A program made the position numbers and the translations under genes. A stretch of 57,255 nucleotides of DNA from a virus. Below, one piece after another: positions 1 to 5,252 of the stretch. Below the pieces are notes generated by a model. The model ran no database searches, was not told where the DNA came from, and saw only the letters and a program-made list of their open reading frames with translations. The first letter of the stretch is position 1; each line of letters begins with the position of its first letter. The stretch spans positions 1-57,255 of IMG/VR virus record IMGVR_UViG_3300049489_000428; one strand, 5' to 3'.

Positions 1-59
1 GCAATTACAGTGGGGTTGCCGCTACCTACCCAAAGCAACACGATTAGAACATAGATCAT
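1..59 (-). CDS. partial small hydrophobic protein, runs off left edge
   Basis: Only the first 19 codons are visible. They begin MIYVLIVLLWVGSG, a hydrophobic stretch that could be a membrane anchor or signal peptide. The start is chosen because a GAGGAT ribosome site lies at 64-69, overlapping the stop of the gene upstream, which suggests translational coupling in the leftward early operon. Function unknown. Confidence 0.5.
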   Translation of the reverse strand, partial: MIYVLIVLLWVGSGNPTVI

Positions 60-67
60 TTTTATCC

Positions 68-196
68 TCAATAGTAGATTCGAACATTCTTGAATGGTTG
101 CACAAATTTTCCGTTGTGCTCGAATATTTCGCAATTGCGTTTTGCAAACCATTCGATAAAAAACAGCGGCAGAATTTTACACCATGATCGCAACAT
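68..196 (-). CDS. small hypothetical protein, 42 aa
   Basis: Short ORF (MLRSWCKILPLFF... to ...NVRIYY) filling the gap between two neighbouring genes of the leftward operon. It is supported by an AGGGG ribosome site in the end of the upstream gene and by its stop overlapping the GAGGAT site of the next gene. It has a basic/aromatic composition and no recognised domain. Coding status is inferred from tight packing and ribosome site placement. Confidence 0.5.
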   Translation of the reverse strand: MLRSWCKILPLFFIEWFAKRNCEIFEHNGKFVQPFKNVRIYY

Positions 197-197
197 A

Positions 198-401
198 TTA
201 AACCCCTAGCGCGACTTGTTGATTAGGCTGCCAGAAAATCACGATATACCGATAACCCTTTTTGATCTGCGGCAGATCACGATTCGACAGATAGGGACCG
301 TTGATAATCTTGAAATCCTTGCCCGCGTTCCAATCATTCAATGCTTGTTGCTGCGAATGATAGTTGCGACCATAAGCGGGACGAATAAAAAGAGTGCTCA
401 T
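198..401 (-). CDS. hypothetical protein, 67 aa
   Basis: Compact soluble protein (MSTLFIRPAYGRNYHS...) rich in aromatic and basic residues, with no recognised domain. It is preceded by AAAGGTTAAC, the same ribosome-site sequence used by the next gene upstream. It follows the 51-aa coiled-coil gene by 9 bp in the leftward early operon that starts at the promoter near 976-1004. Function unknown. Confidence 0.7.
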   Translation of the reverse strand: MSTLFIRPAYGRNYHSQQQALNDWNAGKDFKIINGPYLSNRDLPQIKKGYRYIVIFWQPNQQVALGV

Positions 402-410
402 GTTAACCTT

Positions 411-566
411 TCAGGAGTTAGCAGTTTCAAAAGCCTGACGAAGCAAATTCAACACACGTTCTTGCCTTCGCAGGTTTTCTAGATCGATTTCCGTGTCGCG
501 GATCATCTCTTGCGTAATTCGCAATTCTTGCTCAATCTGTTCAAGTGGGGGGAGCAAATGTCGCAT
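411..566 (-). CDS. short coiled-coil protein, 51 aa
   Basis: Begins MRHLLPPLEQIEQELRI and is almost wholly heptad-like helix (EQIEQELRITQEMIRDTEI...LENLRRQERVLNLL), so a dimeric coiled coil is likely. The longer frame opening at 647 was rejected: the ATG at 566 has an AAAGGTTAATC ribosome site formed by the last codons of the upstream membrane protein gene. No function recognised. A small coiled coil among early genes could be an inhibitor that binds a host protein, but that is only a guess. Confidence 0.65.
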   Translation of the reverse strand: MRHLLPPLEQIEQELRITQEMIRDTEIDLENLRRQERVLNLLRQAFETANS

Positions 567-568
567 GA

Positions 569-817
569 TTAACCTTTCAGAAAAATGACGATGAGAAGTG
601 CAAATTGGCCGATGATTCCGATTACTGATCCGACAACGTATGCCCAAAGTTTAACATAAATTTCCTGAATTAGGCAAGCGACCAGACCAATAAGAAGCAG
701 AATAACGGAGGCAGCAGGAGCAGTTTCACCAGTTTGCAATGCTTGAATGATCGCAGGAACCGCGCTCACCTGCAAGCAAACTGTACCCAGGAACCCGGCA
801 AATTTTGCGTGTTTCAT
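569..817 (-). CDS. three-TM small membrane protein, SemiSWEET/PQ-loop-like
   Basis: 82 residues with three predicted membrane helices (about 6-26, 35-54, 58-80). The pattern resembles SemiSWEET/PQ-loop half-transporters: a Pro after helix 1 in SAVPAIIQALQTGE, a Ser-rich start of helix 2, and a basic C-terminal end (FLKG). In that family a dimer of three-helix units moves sugars. Here the Gln of the PQ motif is replaced by Ala, so transport is uncertain. It overlaps the upstream gene by ATGA and has AAGGG 9 bp before the start. Inner membrane location is inferred. Confidence 0.6.
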   Translation of the reverse strand: MKHAKFAGFLGTVCLQVSAVPAIIQALQTGETAPAASVILLLIGLVACLIQEIYVKLWAYVVGSVIGIIGQFALLIVIFLKG

Positions 818-969
818 TGTATTCTACCCTTGAGCAGCAGATAAACAATGGTTGCAAGAGAAATTGCAAAGCCTAGCAGGCCAAATTTGGCAAGTGTGAG
901 TAAACACCTATTCCAAAAATCCTCAACCCCCCAAACGGCGTAACCTATTAATTTTGTGTGTTTTGACAT
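814..969 (-). CDS. single-TM small protein, 51 aa, apparently leaderless mRNA
   Basis: Starts MSKHTKLIGYAVWGVEDF, with one membrane helix near residues 25-46 and a basic end. The ATG at 969 lies seven bases after the -10 hexamer CATAAT (976-981), so the predicted transcript begins at or next to the start codon. A longer frame reaching 1095 would run through the promoter and the conserved block, so it was rejected. First gene of the operon running to the left edge. Function unknown. Confidence 0.6.
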   Translation of the reverse strand: MSKHTKLIGYAVWGVEDFWNRCLLTLAKFGLLGFAISLATIVYLLLKGRIQ

Positions 970-975
970 GAGCCT

Positions 976-1004
976 ATTATGTGCGCACCCTAGAATCCTG
1001 TCAA
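976..1004 (-). promoter_or_regulatory. sigma-70 promoter for leftward early operon
   Basis: Minus-strand TTGACA (999-1004), 17-bp spacer, CATAAT (976-981). The predicted start near 969 coincides with the ATG of the 51-aa membrane protein. An FNR-like box is centred 40.5 bp upstream of the first -10 base. Confidence 0.75.
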
Positions 1005-1014
1005 TAGACTTTGC

Positions 1015-1028
1015 TTGATCTAGATCAA
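1015..1028. promoter_or_regulatory. FNR/ANR-like box between divergent promoters
   Basis: TTGATCTAGATCAA, a perfect match to the FNR/ANR consensus TTGAT-N4-ATCAA. Its centre is 50.5 bp from the first base of the TACGCT hexamer at 1072, i.e. near -62 of that plus-strand promoter. Two further copies show the same distance (2843-2856 and 5504-5517). It could instead bind a phage regulator. Confidence 0.55.
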
Positions 1029-1069
1029 ATATCTTTTTGCAAAAACCGTTGACACCCCAATTTTTGGTG

Positions 1070-1134
1070 GGTACGCTACGCGGCGCGTAAGTCATTGATT
1101 TTAAAGGGTTTTTTCTTTGTGGTCATCTATATGA
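1070..1134 (+). repeat. five-copy conserved control block, copy 1
   Basis: Begins with a plus-strand promoter-like pair: TTGACA (1055-1060), 17-bp spacer, TACGCT (1072-1077). Then follow conserved ACGCGGCGCGTAAG, an AT-rich segment CATTGATTTTAAAGGG with TTTTTT, six variable bases, and TCATCTATATGA (1123-1134). From TACGCT to TCAT is exactly 51 bp in all five copies. It may give a very short terminated RNA antisense to the leftward genes. Confidence 0.7.
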
Positions 1135-1140
1135 CTGCGA

Positions 1141-1160
1141 GCCGACGAACGGTAGTTGAC
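1141..1160 (+). promoter_or_regulatory. phage operator-like site, copy S1
   Basis: GCCGACGAACGGTAGTTGAC, the fullest version of a site recurring next to -35 hexamers in this early region (2098-2111, 2121-2138, 4562-4576, 4662-4679, 5911-5927). Here it runs into TTGACA, but the -10 at the proper distance (TAGCTA, 1179-1184) is poor and lies in a terminator stem. It may be a remnant promoter. Confidence 0.5.
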
Positions 1161-1168
1161 AAATACAA

Positions 1169-1196
1169 GAGCCCGCGGTAGCTACTCCGCGGGCTC
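1169..1196 (-). terminator. terminator of the leftward operon 1881-1282
   Basis: Perfect 10-bp stem GAGCCCGCGG / CCGCGGGCTC with an 8-base loop, followed on the minus strand by TTGTATTTGT. It ends transcription from the genes at 1282-1881. The 85 bp between it and the stop at 1282 hold nothing recognised. Confidence 0.8.
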
Positions 1197-1281
1197 AGGG
1201 GTCACTAACGATTACCATTCGGGCCGTTCAGGTCTTAGGCCATTCCACCTCAGTTTAGCTGCGAGGTTCAGCATCGCGATT

Positions 1282-1566
1282 CTACATAAACCCGTAACGC
1301 ACGATGTAAGCGAAAATCACAACCAGAATGCACCGCATGAAACCTGTAACAAGCGAGAATGTATAATCTTGATCCGCTTTAGTCGCTTTGAATGTGAGAA
1401 CGGCAACAAGCGTTGACCCTACGTAGGCTTGCAACATCGTGACTCTAGGAACGCCATAAAGGTCTGGCATAATCAGATTCCACGAGTGAGCCGCCGCCCA
1501 GGCCCAAAAGAAAACCAGAATGACGGTAAAAACGATTCCAAGAACAATCTTAATGGTCTTTTCCAT
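1282..1566 (-). CDS. multi-spanning small membrane protein, 94 aa
   Basis: Predicted helices at about residues 5-27, 42-62 and 72-92, with a short polar loop containing HSWNLIMPDLYGVPR. No family recognised. It starts two bases after the stop of the prepilin-like gene, with AAGG 11 bp upstream, so the two are probably translated together. The pair could form a membrane module, for example acting on the envelope or on type IV pili; this is inference from adjacency. Confidence 0.65.
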   Translation of the reverse strand: MEKTIKIVLGIVFTVILVFFWAWAAAHSWNLIMPDLYGVPRVTMLQAYVGSTLVAVLTFKATKADQDYTFSLVTGFMRCILVVIFAYIVRYGFM

Positions 1567-1568
1567 GA

Positions 1569-1694
1569 TTACCAGACCTTGCTAATGAAGTGCCAAGCGA
1601 CGTAGACAAGGCCACCCAGAATTGCAAGTTTGACAACGATAGCGACAACGATGATGAGTTCGACGACGGTAAAGCCCGATTGAAAACGCTTCAT
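1569..1694 (-). CDS. 41-aa prepilin-like protein (type IV pilin N-terminus only)
   Basis: Translation starts MKRFQSGFTVVELIIVV, continues as a hydrophobic helix and ends ...HFISKVW. It has the hallmarks of a class-III signal peptide: short basic leader, Gly at -1, Phe at +1, Thr at +2, Glu at +5, then a hydrophobic helix. These are the features read by prepilin peptidase PilD. The globular pilin domain is absent. An AGGGGA ribosome site lies 8 bp upstream, and the gene sits 1 bp after the upstream stop and 2 bp before the next start. A role in blocking or capping type IV pili or pseudopili is inferred, not shown. Confidence 0.7.
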   Translation of the reverse strand: MKRFQSGFTVVELIIVVAIVVKLAILGGLVYVAWHFISKVW

Positions 1695-1695
1695 T

Positions 1696-1881
1696 TTACT
1701 TTCCCCTGTTAGTGGAACGACGAGCCTTGATGTCGCGGTTCGCTTGCGCGCGAGCCGCAGCGTTGGATGCTTGTTGCCGAAGCGTACCGTTCGCCCGCGC
1801 TTTCGCGGTCTTACCGGAACCGGACAGGGGTTCCAAACCCTGAGCGATACGCCATGCGTTGATCTGTTCTTGCTTGGTCAT
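1696..1881 (-). CDS. small basic protein, 61 aa
   Basis: MTKQEQINAWRIAQGLEPL followed by a disordered Ala/Arg/Lys-rich tail ending RRSTNRGK. It is strongly basic, so nucleic-acid binding is plausible. The start at 1881 is chosen for AAAGGA 8 bp upstream. The frame can be extended to a TTG at 1935, but no ribosome site supports that. First gene of an operon with the prepilin-like and 94-aa membrane proteins, driven by the promoter at 2069-2096 through a 180-nt leader. Confidence 0.65.
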   Translation of the reverse strand: MTKQEQINAWRIAQGLEPLSGSGKTAKARANGTLRQQASNAAARAQANRDIKARRSTNRGK

Positions 1882-2062
1882 TTCGGTTTCCTTTAGGTGG
1901 AGTGTTGTAAAGCCTAGGCTATCTTCGCAGCTCAATCGTCTGGTCTAGATCCGAGGATCGAAGGGCGGGAGAGTGGAAGTTAGCCTAGGTTACTCAATCG
2001 GCCATCGCGGTTTCCCATGTTCGCCTAAGCGGCTTTTGTCGGGGGAATGTGCTTAACCGATA
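1882..2062 (-). other. long untranslated leader of the 1881-1282 operon
   Basis: About 180 nt between the promoter and the first supported start. It contains two related units, each with CGATTGAG followed by CCTAGGCT (near 1911-1947 and 1978-2003), and a palindrome AGCCTAGGCT. A 12-codon ORF, MGNRDGRLSNLG, could be a leader peptide. The structure may control translation, but no known riboswitch was recognised. Confidence 0.35.
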
Positions 2063-2068
2063 AGTTGA

Positions 2069-2096
2069 ATTATACGCGCGCCCACAAAATCGTCAA
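2069..2096 (-). promoter_or_regulatory. sigma-70 promoter for the 1881-1282 operon
   Basis: Minus-strand TTGACG (2091-2096), 16-bp spacer, TATAAT (2069-2074), continuing TCAACTTATCGG. The same sequence after the -10 is seen at 2805 and 4534. The operator-like site at 2098-2111 sits just upstream of the -35. Confidence 0.75.
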
Positions 2097-2097
2097 T

Positions 2098-2138
2098 GAC
2101 CGTTCGTCGGCTGACACCTAGCCGACAGACGGTAGTTG
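2098..2138. promoter_or_regulatory. inverted pair of operator-like sites S2/S3
   Basis: GCCGACGAACGGTC on the minus strand (2098-2111) and GCCGACAGACGGTAGTTG on the plus strand (2121-2138) form an inverted repeat. Each abuts the -35 of a divergent promoter (2069-2096 minus; TACGCT at 2157 plus). One regulator could control both. Confidence 0.55.
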
Positions 2139-2154
2139 TTTTTTTGGCCAGCCC

Positions 2155-2219
2155 GGTACGCTCCGCGGCGCGTAAGTCCTTGATTTTAAAGGGTTTTTTC
2201 TGTCAAGTCATCTATATGA
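2155..2219 (+). repeat. five-copy conserved control block, copy 2
   Basis: TACGCT at 2157-2162, CGCGGCGCGTAAGTCC, a stem CCTT-TGATTTTA-AAGG type segment followed by TTTTTT, and TCATCTATATGA at 2208-2219. The spacing to TCAT is again 51 bp. The -35 region here is TTGTTT with a 15-bp spacer, so this promoter copy is weaker. A degenerate Fur-like sequence follows at 2237-2251. Confidence 0.65.
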
Positions 2220-2260
2220 ATTTATTTGACAGTAAATGCGTCTCATTCTCATTTACAGGT

Positions 2261-2288
2261 AAAGCTATGGCCCCTTGCGGGGCCATAG
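2261..2288 (-). terminator. terminator after the 131-aa gene
   Basis: 10-bp stem CTATGGCCCC / GGGGCCATAG with a TTGC loop, 17 bp after the stop of the 2306-2701 gene. The minus-strand tail is only CTTTACC, so termination may be partial. Confidence 0.6.
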
Positions 2289-2305
2289 TCCTAAGTTATT
2301 ACAGG

Positions 2306-2701
2306 TTACACGGGGATCATGCCGTCCGTGTCGACCGTTTCCGGCTCCACCGGCTCACCGACCGGCTCAGCTTCGAACGCGAGAGCCGCAAGAATCAGCT
2401 TAAGCGCATTCTTGGGAGCCGCTTCGAGGCCGTCGAGCTTGTCGGAAGTGACGCCGATTTCATCGGCAATCTTTTGCACAAGTGCATTCTTGTGCACGAC
2501 CGGCGAACCATCCTTCGCCTTACGCTCGGCCTTCTTATAGACGCCTTCGCGCACGAGCTTGGCCACGACCGACTTAGTGGTCTTGCCGAACTTCGCCGCC
2601 ATCGCTTCCACGGTGGCCTTTTCGGGAGCCGCAGTGTAAGCGGCGACGAGTGCGGAAGTCTGTTCCGCGGTATAATTCACAACCTTAGCTTTTTCAGCCA
2701 T
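2306..2701 (-). CDS. single-HTH protein, paralogue-like relative of the D5-like protein
   Basis: 131 aa, Ala/Lys/Glu-rich. A helix-turn-helix-like unit at about residues 28-55 (MAAKFGKTTKSVVAKLVREGVY) closely resembles the units repeated in the 54013-54744 protein (LGTTSRSVAAKLRKLGHEV), so both probably belong to one DNA-binding family. The C-terminus is acidic (EPVGEPVEPETVDTDG), typical of phage DNA-binding proteins with a regulatory tail. Ribosome site AAAGGG 8 bp before the ATG. Single-gene unit between the promoter at 2805-2832 and its own terminator. A transcriptional or nucleoid role is inferred. Confidence 0.65.
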   Translation of the reverse strand: MAEKAKVVNYTAEQTSALVAAYTAAPEKATVEAMAAKFGKTTKSVVAKLVREGVYKKAERKAKDGSPVVHKNALVQKIADEIGVTSDKLDGLEAAPKNALKLILAALAFEAEPVGEPVEPETVDTDGMIPV

Positions 2702-2804
2702 TTTGTTTCCCTTTACAGGTAATTAGACGCTAGGGGAACAGTCGCATCGCGCTAGGCATCCCTGCCTCCAGACCCCATCGAATGTCATCCATCCGATAAT
2801 TTGA

Positions 2805-2832
2805 ATTATACGCTGTTCCGCCAGTCTGTCAA
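2805..2832 (-). promoter_or_regulatory. strong sigma-70 promoter for the 131-aa HTH gene
   Basis: Minus-strand TTGACA (2827-2832), 16-bp spacer, TATAAT (2805-2810): both hexamers perfect. The leader is about 97 nt. The FNR-like box centred at 2849.5 lies 39.5 bp upstream of the first -10 base. Confidence 0.85.
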
Positions 2833-2842
2833 CACACAAACA

Positions 2843-2856
2843 TTGATTTAGATCAA
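2843..2856. promoter_or_regulatory. FNR/ANR-like box, copy 2
   Basis: TTGATTTAGATCAA matches TTGAT-N4-ATCAA. It is centred 50.5 bp from TACGCT at 2900, identical to the other two copies, although the sequence between differs. Confidence 0.55.
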
Positions 2857-2897
2857 AAAAGATTTCGGCCAAACTGTTGCTATTCCATTTTCAAACG

Positions 2898-2962
2898 GGT
2901 ACGCTACGCGGCGCGTAAGTCATTGATTTTAAAGGGTTTTTTCTCGGAGGTCATCTATATGA
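2898..2962 (+). repeat. five-copy conserved control block, copy 3
   Basis: Plus-strand TTGCTA (2877-2882), 17-bp spacer, TACGCT (2900-2905). Then the conserved GC-rich and AT-rich segments with TTTTTT, and TCATCTATATGA at 2951-2962 (51-bp spacing). Followed within 7 bp by a Fur-like box. Confidence 0.7.
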
Positions 2963-2968
2963 GTGGAA

Positions 2969-2983
2969 TGAGAATCATTCTCA
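2969..2983. promoter_or_regulatory. Fur-like box
   Basis: TGAGAATCATTCTCA is a perfect 7-1-7 inverted repeat of the type bound by Fur. It lies between the conserved block and the terminator of the HAD gene. Binding by host Fur is inferred. Confidence 0.5.
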
Positions 2984-2991
2984 CCTATAAG

Positions 2992-3021
2992 CAAAAATTA
3001 TCGCGGCTCGCGCCGCGATAA
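2992..3021 (-). terminator. terminator of the 4526-3023 operon
   Basis: 10-bp stem TTATCGCGGC / GCCGCGATAA followed on the minus strand by TTTTTGC, immediately after the stop codon of the HAD phosphatase gene. Confidence 0.85.
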
Positions 3022-3022
3022 C

Positions 3023-3499
3023 TTAGGCCAACCGCGCATTTGCCTTGTGCGCGTTAATGCAAGTGATTCCCATTTGCCTCATGGTTCGCAACACGGGGGC
3101 AGCGTCGTCGAACATAATGAAATGCGCTTTCACAAACTGTTTTAGGTTTCGCAACGGAGCTAGCCATTTCCTTTTATATTCGCCGTCGCCGGATTTGTAA
3201 TGCTTCACGCCGCGGCATTGGTCGCGCGACATTATCTTAGCTGCGGTCAGACCATGATCGCGCAAGAAATCATAATCACATTTCTTCATATCGCGCGCGG
3301 TCAGAATCCAAACCTTTTCACCGCGAGCGATCAGATCGCGCATAACATCGGCGAGAGGTAGCAGAGTGTCGAGTGCTACATTCTCCGGCGTATGGCGTTC
3401 AATGTATGCGGCCAGGTTTAGCGTGCCGTCTGGATTGTTCGGCGTGCGATGTTTCGAGTTAATGACAGTCTCATCGAGATCAAAAATAAAAACGCGCAT
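3023..3499 (-). CDS. HAD-superfamily phosphatase
   Basis: 158 aa. Motif I DLDET near residues 6-10 (nucleophile Asp and acid/base Asp), motif II Thr in WILTAR (about 71-76), Lys region KHYK/KRKW, and motif IV MFDDA (about 131-135). This is the layout of small HAD phosphatases such as the 3'-phosphatase half of phage polynucleotide kinase. The kinase domain is absent. Start at 3499 is chosen for GGAGGA 5 bp upstream and TAATG overlap with the exonuclease gene; the frame extends to 3526. Likely removes phosphate from nucleotides or DNA ends; exact substrate unknown. Confidence 0.75.
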   Translation of the reverse strand: MRVFIFDLDETVINSKHRTPNNPDGTLNLAAYIERHTPENVALDTLLPLADVMRDLIARGEKVWILTARDMKKCDYDFLRDHGLTAAKIMSRDQCRGVKHYKSGDGEYKRKWLAPLRNLKQFVKAHFIMFDDAAPVLRTMRQMGITCINAHKANARLA

Positions 3500-4176
3500 T
3501 ATTTCCTCCGTTGAACAAGTTGCCACGGCATAGCATGGATTTTATTAGTCAATCGTTTTTGCTTGCGACGAATCACGCGAGCAAGAATCGCGCATTCGAT
3601 TTCGCAATCCTCAATTGCCGTATGCGATTCTGCGAACGTCGGATTTTGCGTCAGATAAGCATAAACAGATTCCGCGCTAGTGCGAACATTGCCGGCGGGT
3701 GAGACAAATCCGTTAGCTTCGCACCATGCGCGATATTTGTTAGTATTCACCAGATCAACGCAAGCCGATAGCCACAAATCCACAAATGCGATTTTGTGTT
3801 GCAAAAATTTATCGGTCATTCCGCAATAGTGCATTGTCTCCGTTAGTGCGTTGCGATCAAATGCGATGTTGTACGCTGCGACAGTGCGAACATTGTGTGA
3901 GTCGATCAGTGCATTAAAGTCGCGGCGAATTTCCGAGAATGATTGCAGTTTAATGCTACCATCGGCAAGCGAGGGAATGTAATGCGTGAAAGTCTTTTTC
4001 GAGTAGTATGCGCCAAGCATCAAATCGGGATTAGTGATAACTTCGCGCACGGCAAAAGACCTGCGGTCGATTTCATTTCCCTTACGGTCGCAAATGATGA
4101 CGCCGAAATCATAAACGAGTTTAGGCGAAATGCCGATTGTCTCAGTGTCAAAAACTGCAAAATTCTGTTGCCTCAT
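3499..4176 (-). CDS. DEDD-family 3'-5' exonuclease (DnaQ-like)
   Basis: 225 aa. Exo I FDTETIG near residues 9-15, Exo II YNIAFDRNAL (about 101-110) and Exo III HTAIEDCEIE (about 186-195, His five residues before Asp, DEDDh type). These are the metal-binding residues of DnaQ/RNase T exonucleases. It acts on single-stranded DNA or RNA ends in the cytoplasm. It overlaps the SprT-like gene by ATGA and the HAD gene by TAATG, so the three are co-translated. An end-processing role with the HAD phosphatase is plausible. Confidence 0.8.
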   Translation of the reverse strand: MRQQNFAVFDTETIGISPKLVYDFGVIICDRKGNEIDRRSFAVREVITNPDLMLGAYYSKKTFTHYIPSLADGSIKLQSFSEIRRDFNALIDSHNVRTVAAYNIAFDRNALTETMHYCGMTDKFLQHKIAFVDLWLSACVDLVNTNKYRAWCEANGFVSPAGNVRTSAESVYAYLTQNPTFAESHTAIEDCEIECAILARVIRRKQKRLTNKIHAMPWQLVQRRK

Positions 4177-4526
4177 TTTACCAATGCTCCCGAATAGGCG
4201 TAGCCGAAAATTCTAATATGGTGGCGTTGAAAAAATCGCCCGTGCTGTTCGCGTTGTGTGCGTTTCGATTTTTGAATCGCTTGCAATTGGTGGATCATTT
4301 CATGCAAGATTAATTCGCGCAAATCAGAATCGGGACAAGCTAGGTTAATGGTTATGCGATGTTTTCCATCCTTGCAAATGTCCCAATAGCCGGCGAAATC
4401 GGAATCGGGCATCGTGGTAAAATAGAACCTCGGTTTCGGCAAACGCGATTCAAAGAATCGGATGTTAGCCAATTCCCAGATACCCTGAATGTAGAGCCGC
4501 ATGGCCCTTGTGTTGTGCGTTCCCAT
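4173..4526 (-). CDS. SprT-like zinc metalloprotein
   Basis: 117 aa with HEMIH near residues 92-96 and a downstream HGRFFQRH that fits the third zinc ligand of SprT/Spartan-like proteins. That family cleaves DNA-linked proteins or is of unknown function in bacteria. Two starts are possible. The ATG at 4526 lies seven bases after the -10 TATAAT, implying leaderless mRNA. The ATG at 4502 begins MRLYIQGIWELANIRF, where SprT homology starts, with AAGGG 2 bp before it. I list the longer form. Confidence 0.7.
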   Translation of the reverse strand: MGTHNTRAMRLYIQGIWELANIRFFESRLPKPRFYFTTMPDSDFAGYWDICKDGKHRITINLACPDSDLRELILHEMIHQLQAIQKSKRTQREQHGRFFQRHHIRIFGYAYSGALVK

Positions 4527-4533
4527 AAGTTGA

Positions 4534-4561
4534 ATTATACGCGCCCCAGTTAGCTTGTGAA
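4534..4561 (-). promoter_or_regulatory. sigma-70 promoter for SprT-exonuclease-HAD operon
   Basis: Minus-strand TTCACA (4556-4561), 16-bp spacer, TATAAT (4534-4539). The operator-like site CTGACGAACGGTACT (4562-4576) lies directly upstream, as at 2098. Confidence 0.75.
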
Positions 4562-4679
4562 GTACCGTTCGTCAGTTCGTTAAGTATATGATTTCATTAC
4601 ATATTCACCCAGTAGACCTAGCTCACACACAAAAGACCTTTTAGAATCATAGAGTTAGCGAGCCGACGAACGGTAGTTG
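4562..4679. promoter_or_regulatory. divergent operator-like sites S4 and S5
   Basis: S4 (4562-4576, minus) and S5 (4662-4679, plus; GCCGACGAACGGTAGTTG) are inverted with about 85 bp between them. Each touches the -35 of its own promoter. The AT-rich stretch between them holds no gene. Confidence 0.5.
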
Positions 4680-4696
4680 CACCCGCCATTTTGGGC

Positions 4697-4762
4697 GGGT
4701 ACGCTACGCGGCGCCTAACCCCTTGATTTATAAGGAGTTTTTCCTCACGGTCATCTATATGT
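4697..4762 (+). repeat. five-copy conserved control block, copy 4
   Basis: TTGCAC (4677-4682), 17-bp spacer containing an ACCCGCC / GGCGGGT inverted repeat, and TACGCT (4700-4705). Then CGCGGCGCCTAACC, CCTTGATTTATAAGG with TTTTT, and TCATCTATATG at 4751-4761. The stem bases differ from other copies but still pair (CTCCTT / AAGGGG on the minus strand), suggesting a conserved hairpin. Confidence 0.7.
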
Positions 4763-4775
4763 GTTTGCATACGTT

Positions 4776-4809
4776 AACGTATACGTAGATTGCAATCAAC
4801 GTATACGTT
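4776..4809. repeat. double palindrome forming an 11-bp inverted repeat
   Basis: AACGTATACGT (4776-4786) and ACGTATACGTT (4799-4809) are exact inverted copies 12 bp apart, and each arm is itself nearly palindromic. There is no T-run on either side, so this is more likely an operator pair or cruciform than a terminator. Confidence 0.6.
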
Positions 4810-4814
4810 GCGAT

Positions 4815-4833
4815 GCGAACGATTATCATTACA
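4815..4833 (-). promoter_or_regulatory. Fur-like box, degenerate
   Basis: Minus-strand TGTAATGATAATCGTTCGC matches 14 of 19 positions of the Fur consensus by my count. It overlaps the 3' end of the membrane protein gene at 4829. Confidence 0.35.
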
Positions 4834-5050
4834 TTAACCATTGTGTGATACCGTATATATTTGCGGTTGCGAAAACGCTATTAAGCAAAAGAAGCGGAGT
4901 GTTCTTAATCCGCCAAGAATGGATAACGTAAGCGGCGGCACCAATTAAGAAGGGAATATAACCGAACCCGGACACGCCAGTATGCGAGGCCACCATAAAA
5001 GCGCCAAGCATTCCGAAGCAAGCGCCTATCCATTCTAGTGTGCTCCCCAT
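4829..5050 (-). CDS. three-TM small membrane protein, PnuC/PQ-loop-like half transporter
   Basis: 73 aa starting MGSTLEWIGACFGMLGAFM. Three hydrophobic helices (about 4-22, 27-43, 50-70), with LLLLNSVFATANIYGITQW resembling the repeated helix of PnuC-type vitamin transporters and PQ-loop proteins. Only half the size of PnuC, so it would act as a dimer, if it is a transporter at all. Start at 5050 chosen for AAGG 7 bp upstream and TAATG overlap with the upstream gene. Inner membrane. Confidence 0.55.
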   Translation of the reverse strand: MGSTLEWIGACFGMLGAFMVASHTGVSGFGYIPFLIGAAAYVIHSWRIKNTPLLLLNSVFATANIYGITQWLM

Positions 5051-5250
5051 TATGCTACCTTCCGCATTTCGGCGGCAATCTTCAGCAGGCATTCGTTTAC
5101 AGTCTTGGCACCGTGCCGTGCGAGAATCAATCCCTTAATGCGGGAGATACGGCTGCGAGTATTGAAATCGGTAGGATTAACCAAAGTTGCAATGTTCCGC
5201 GTAATCATGCCGAGGGTCTTTGCATCCATCAGAAGTTGGAATTTGTCCAT
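5050..5250 (-). CDS. hypothetical protein, 66 aa
   Basis: MDKFQLLMDAKTLGMITRNIATLV..., an all-helical basic protein ending AAEMRKVA. No domain recognised. The start at 5250 has GGATGG upstream; an alternative ATG is at 5259. It lies between a 58-aa gene and the membrane protein, overlapping the latter by TAATG. Function unknown. Confidence 0.6.
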   Translation of the reverse strand: MDKFQLLMDAKTLGMITRNIATLVNPTDFNTRSRISRIKGLILARHGAKTVNECLLKIAAEMRKVA

Positions 5251-5252
5251 GT

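Noticed and set aside
647-1095. Upstream extensions of the 51-aa genes at 411 and 814
   Set aside because: They would run through the previous gene or through the promoter and control block; internal ATGs have better start signals.
1156-1184. Plus-strand promoter TTGACA-17-TAGCTA
   Set aside because: Poor -10 placed within a terminator stem and no rightward gene; kept only as an operator-like site.
2096-2722. 208-aa ORF on the plus strand
   Set aside because: It is the reverse of the 131-aa HTH gene plus control block 2. It lacks a ribosome site, and the minus-strand gene has promoter, ribosome site and terminator.
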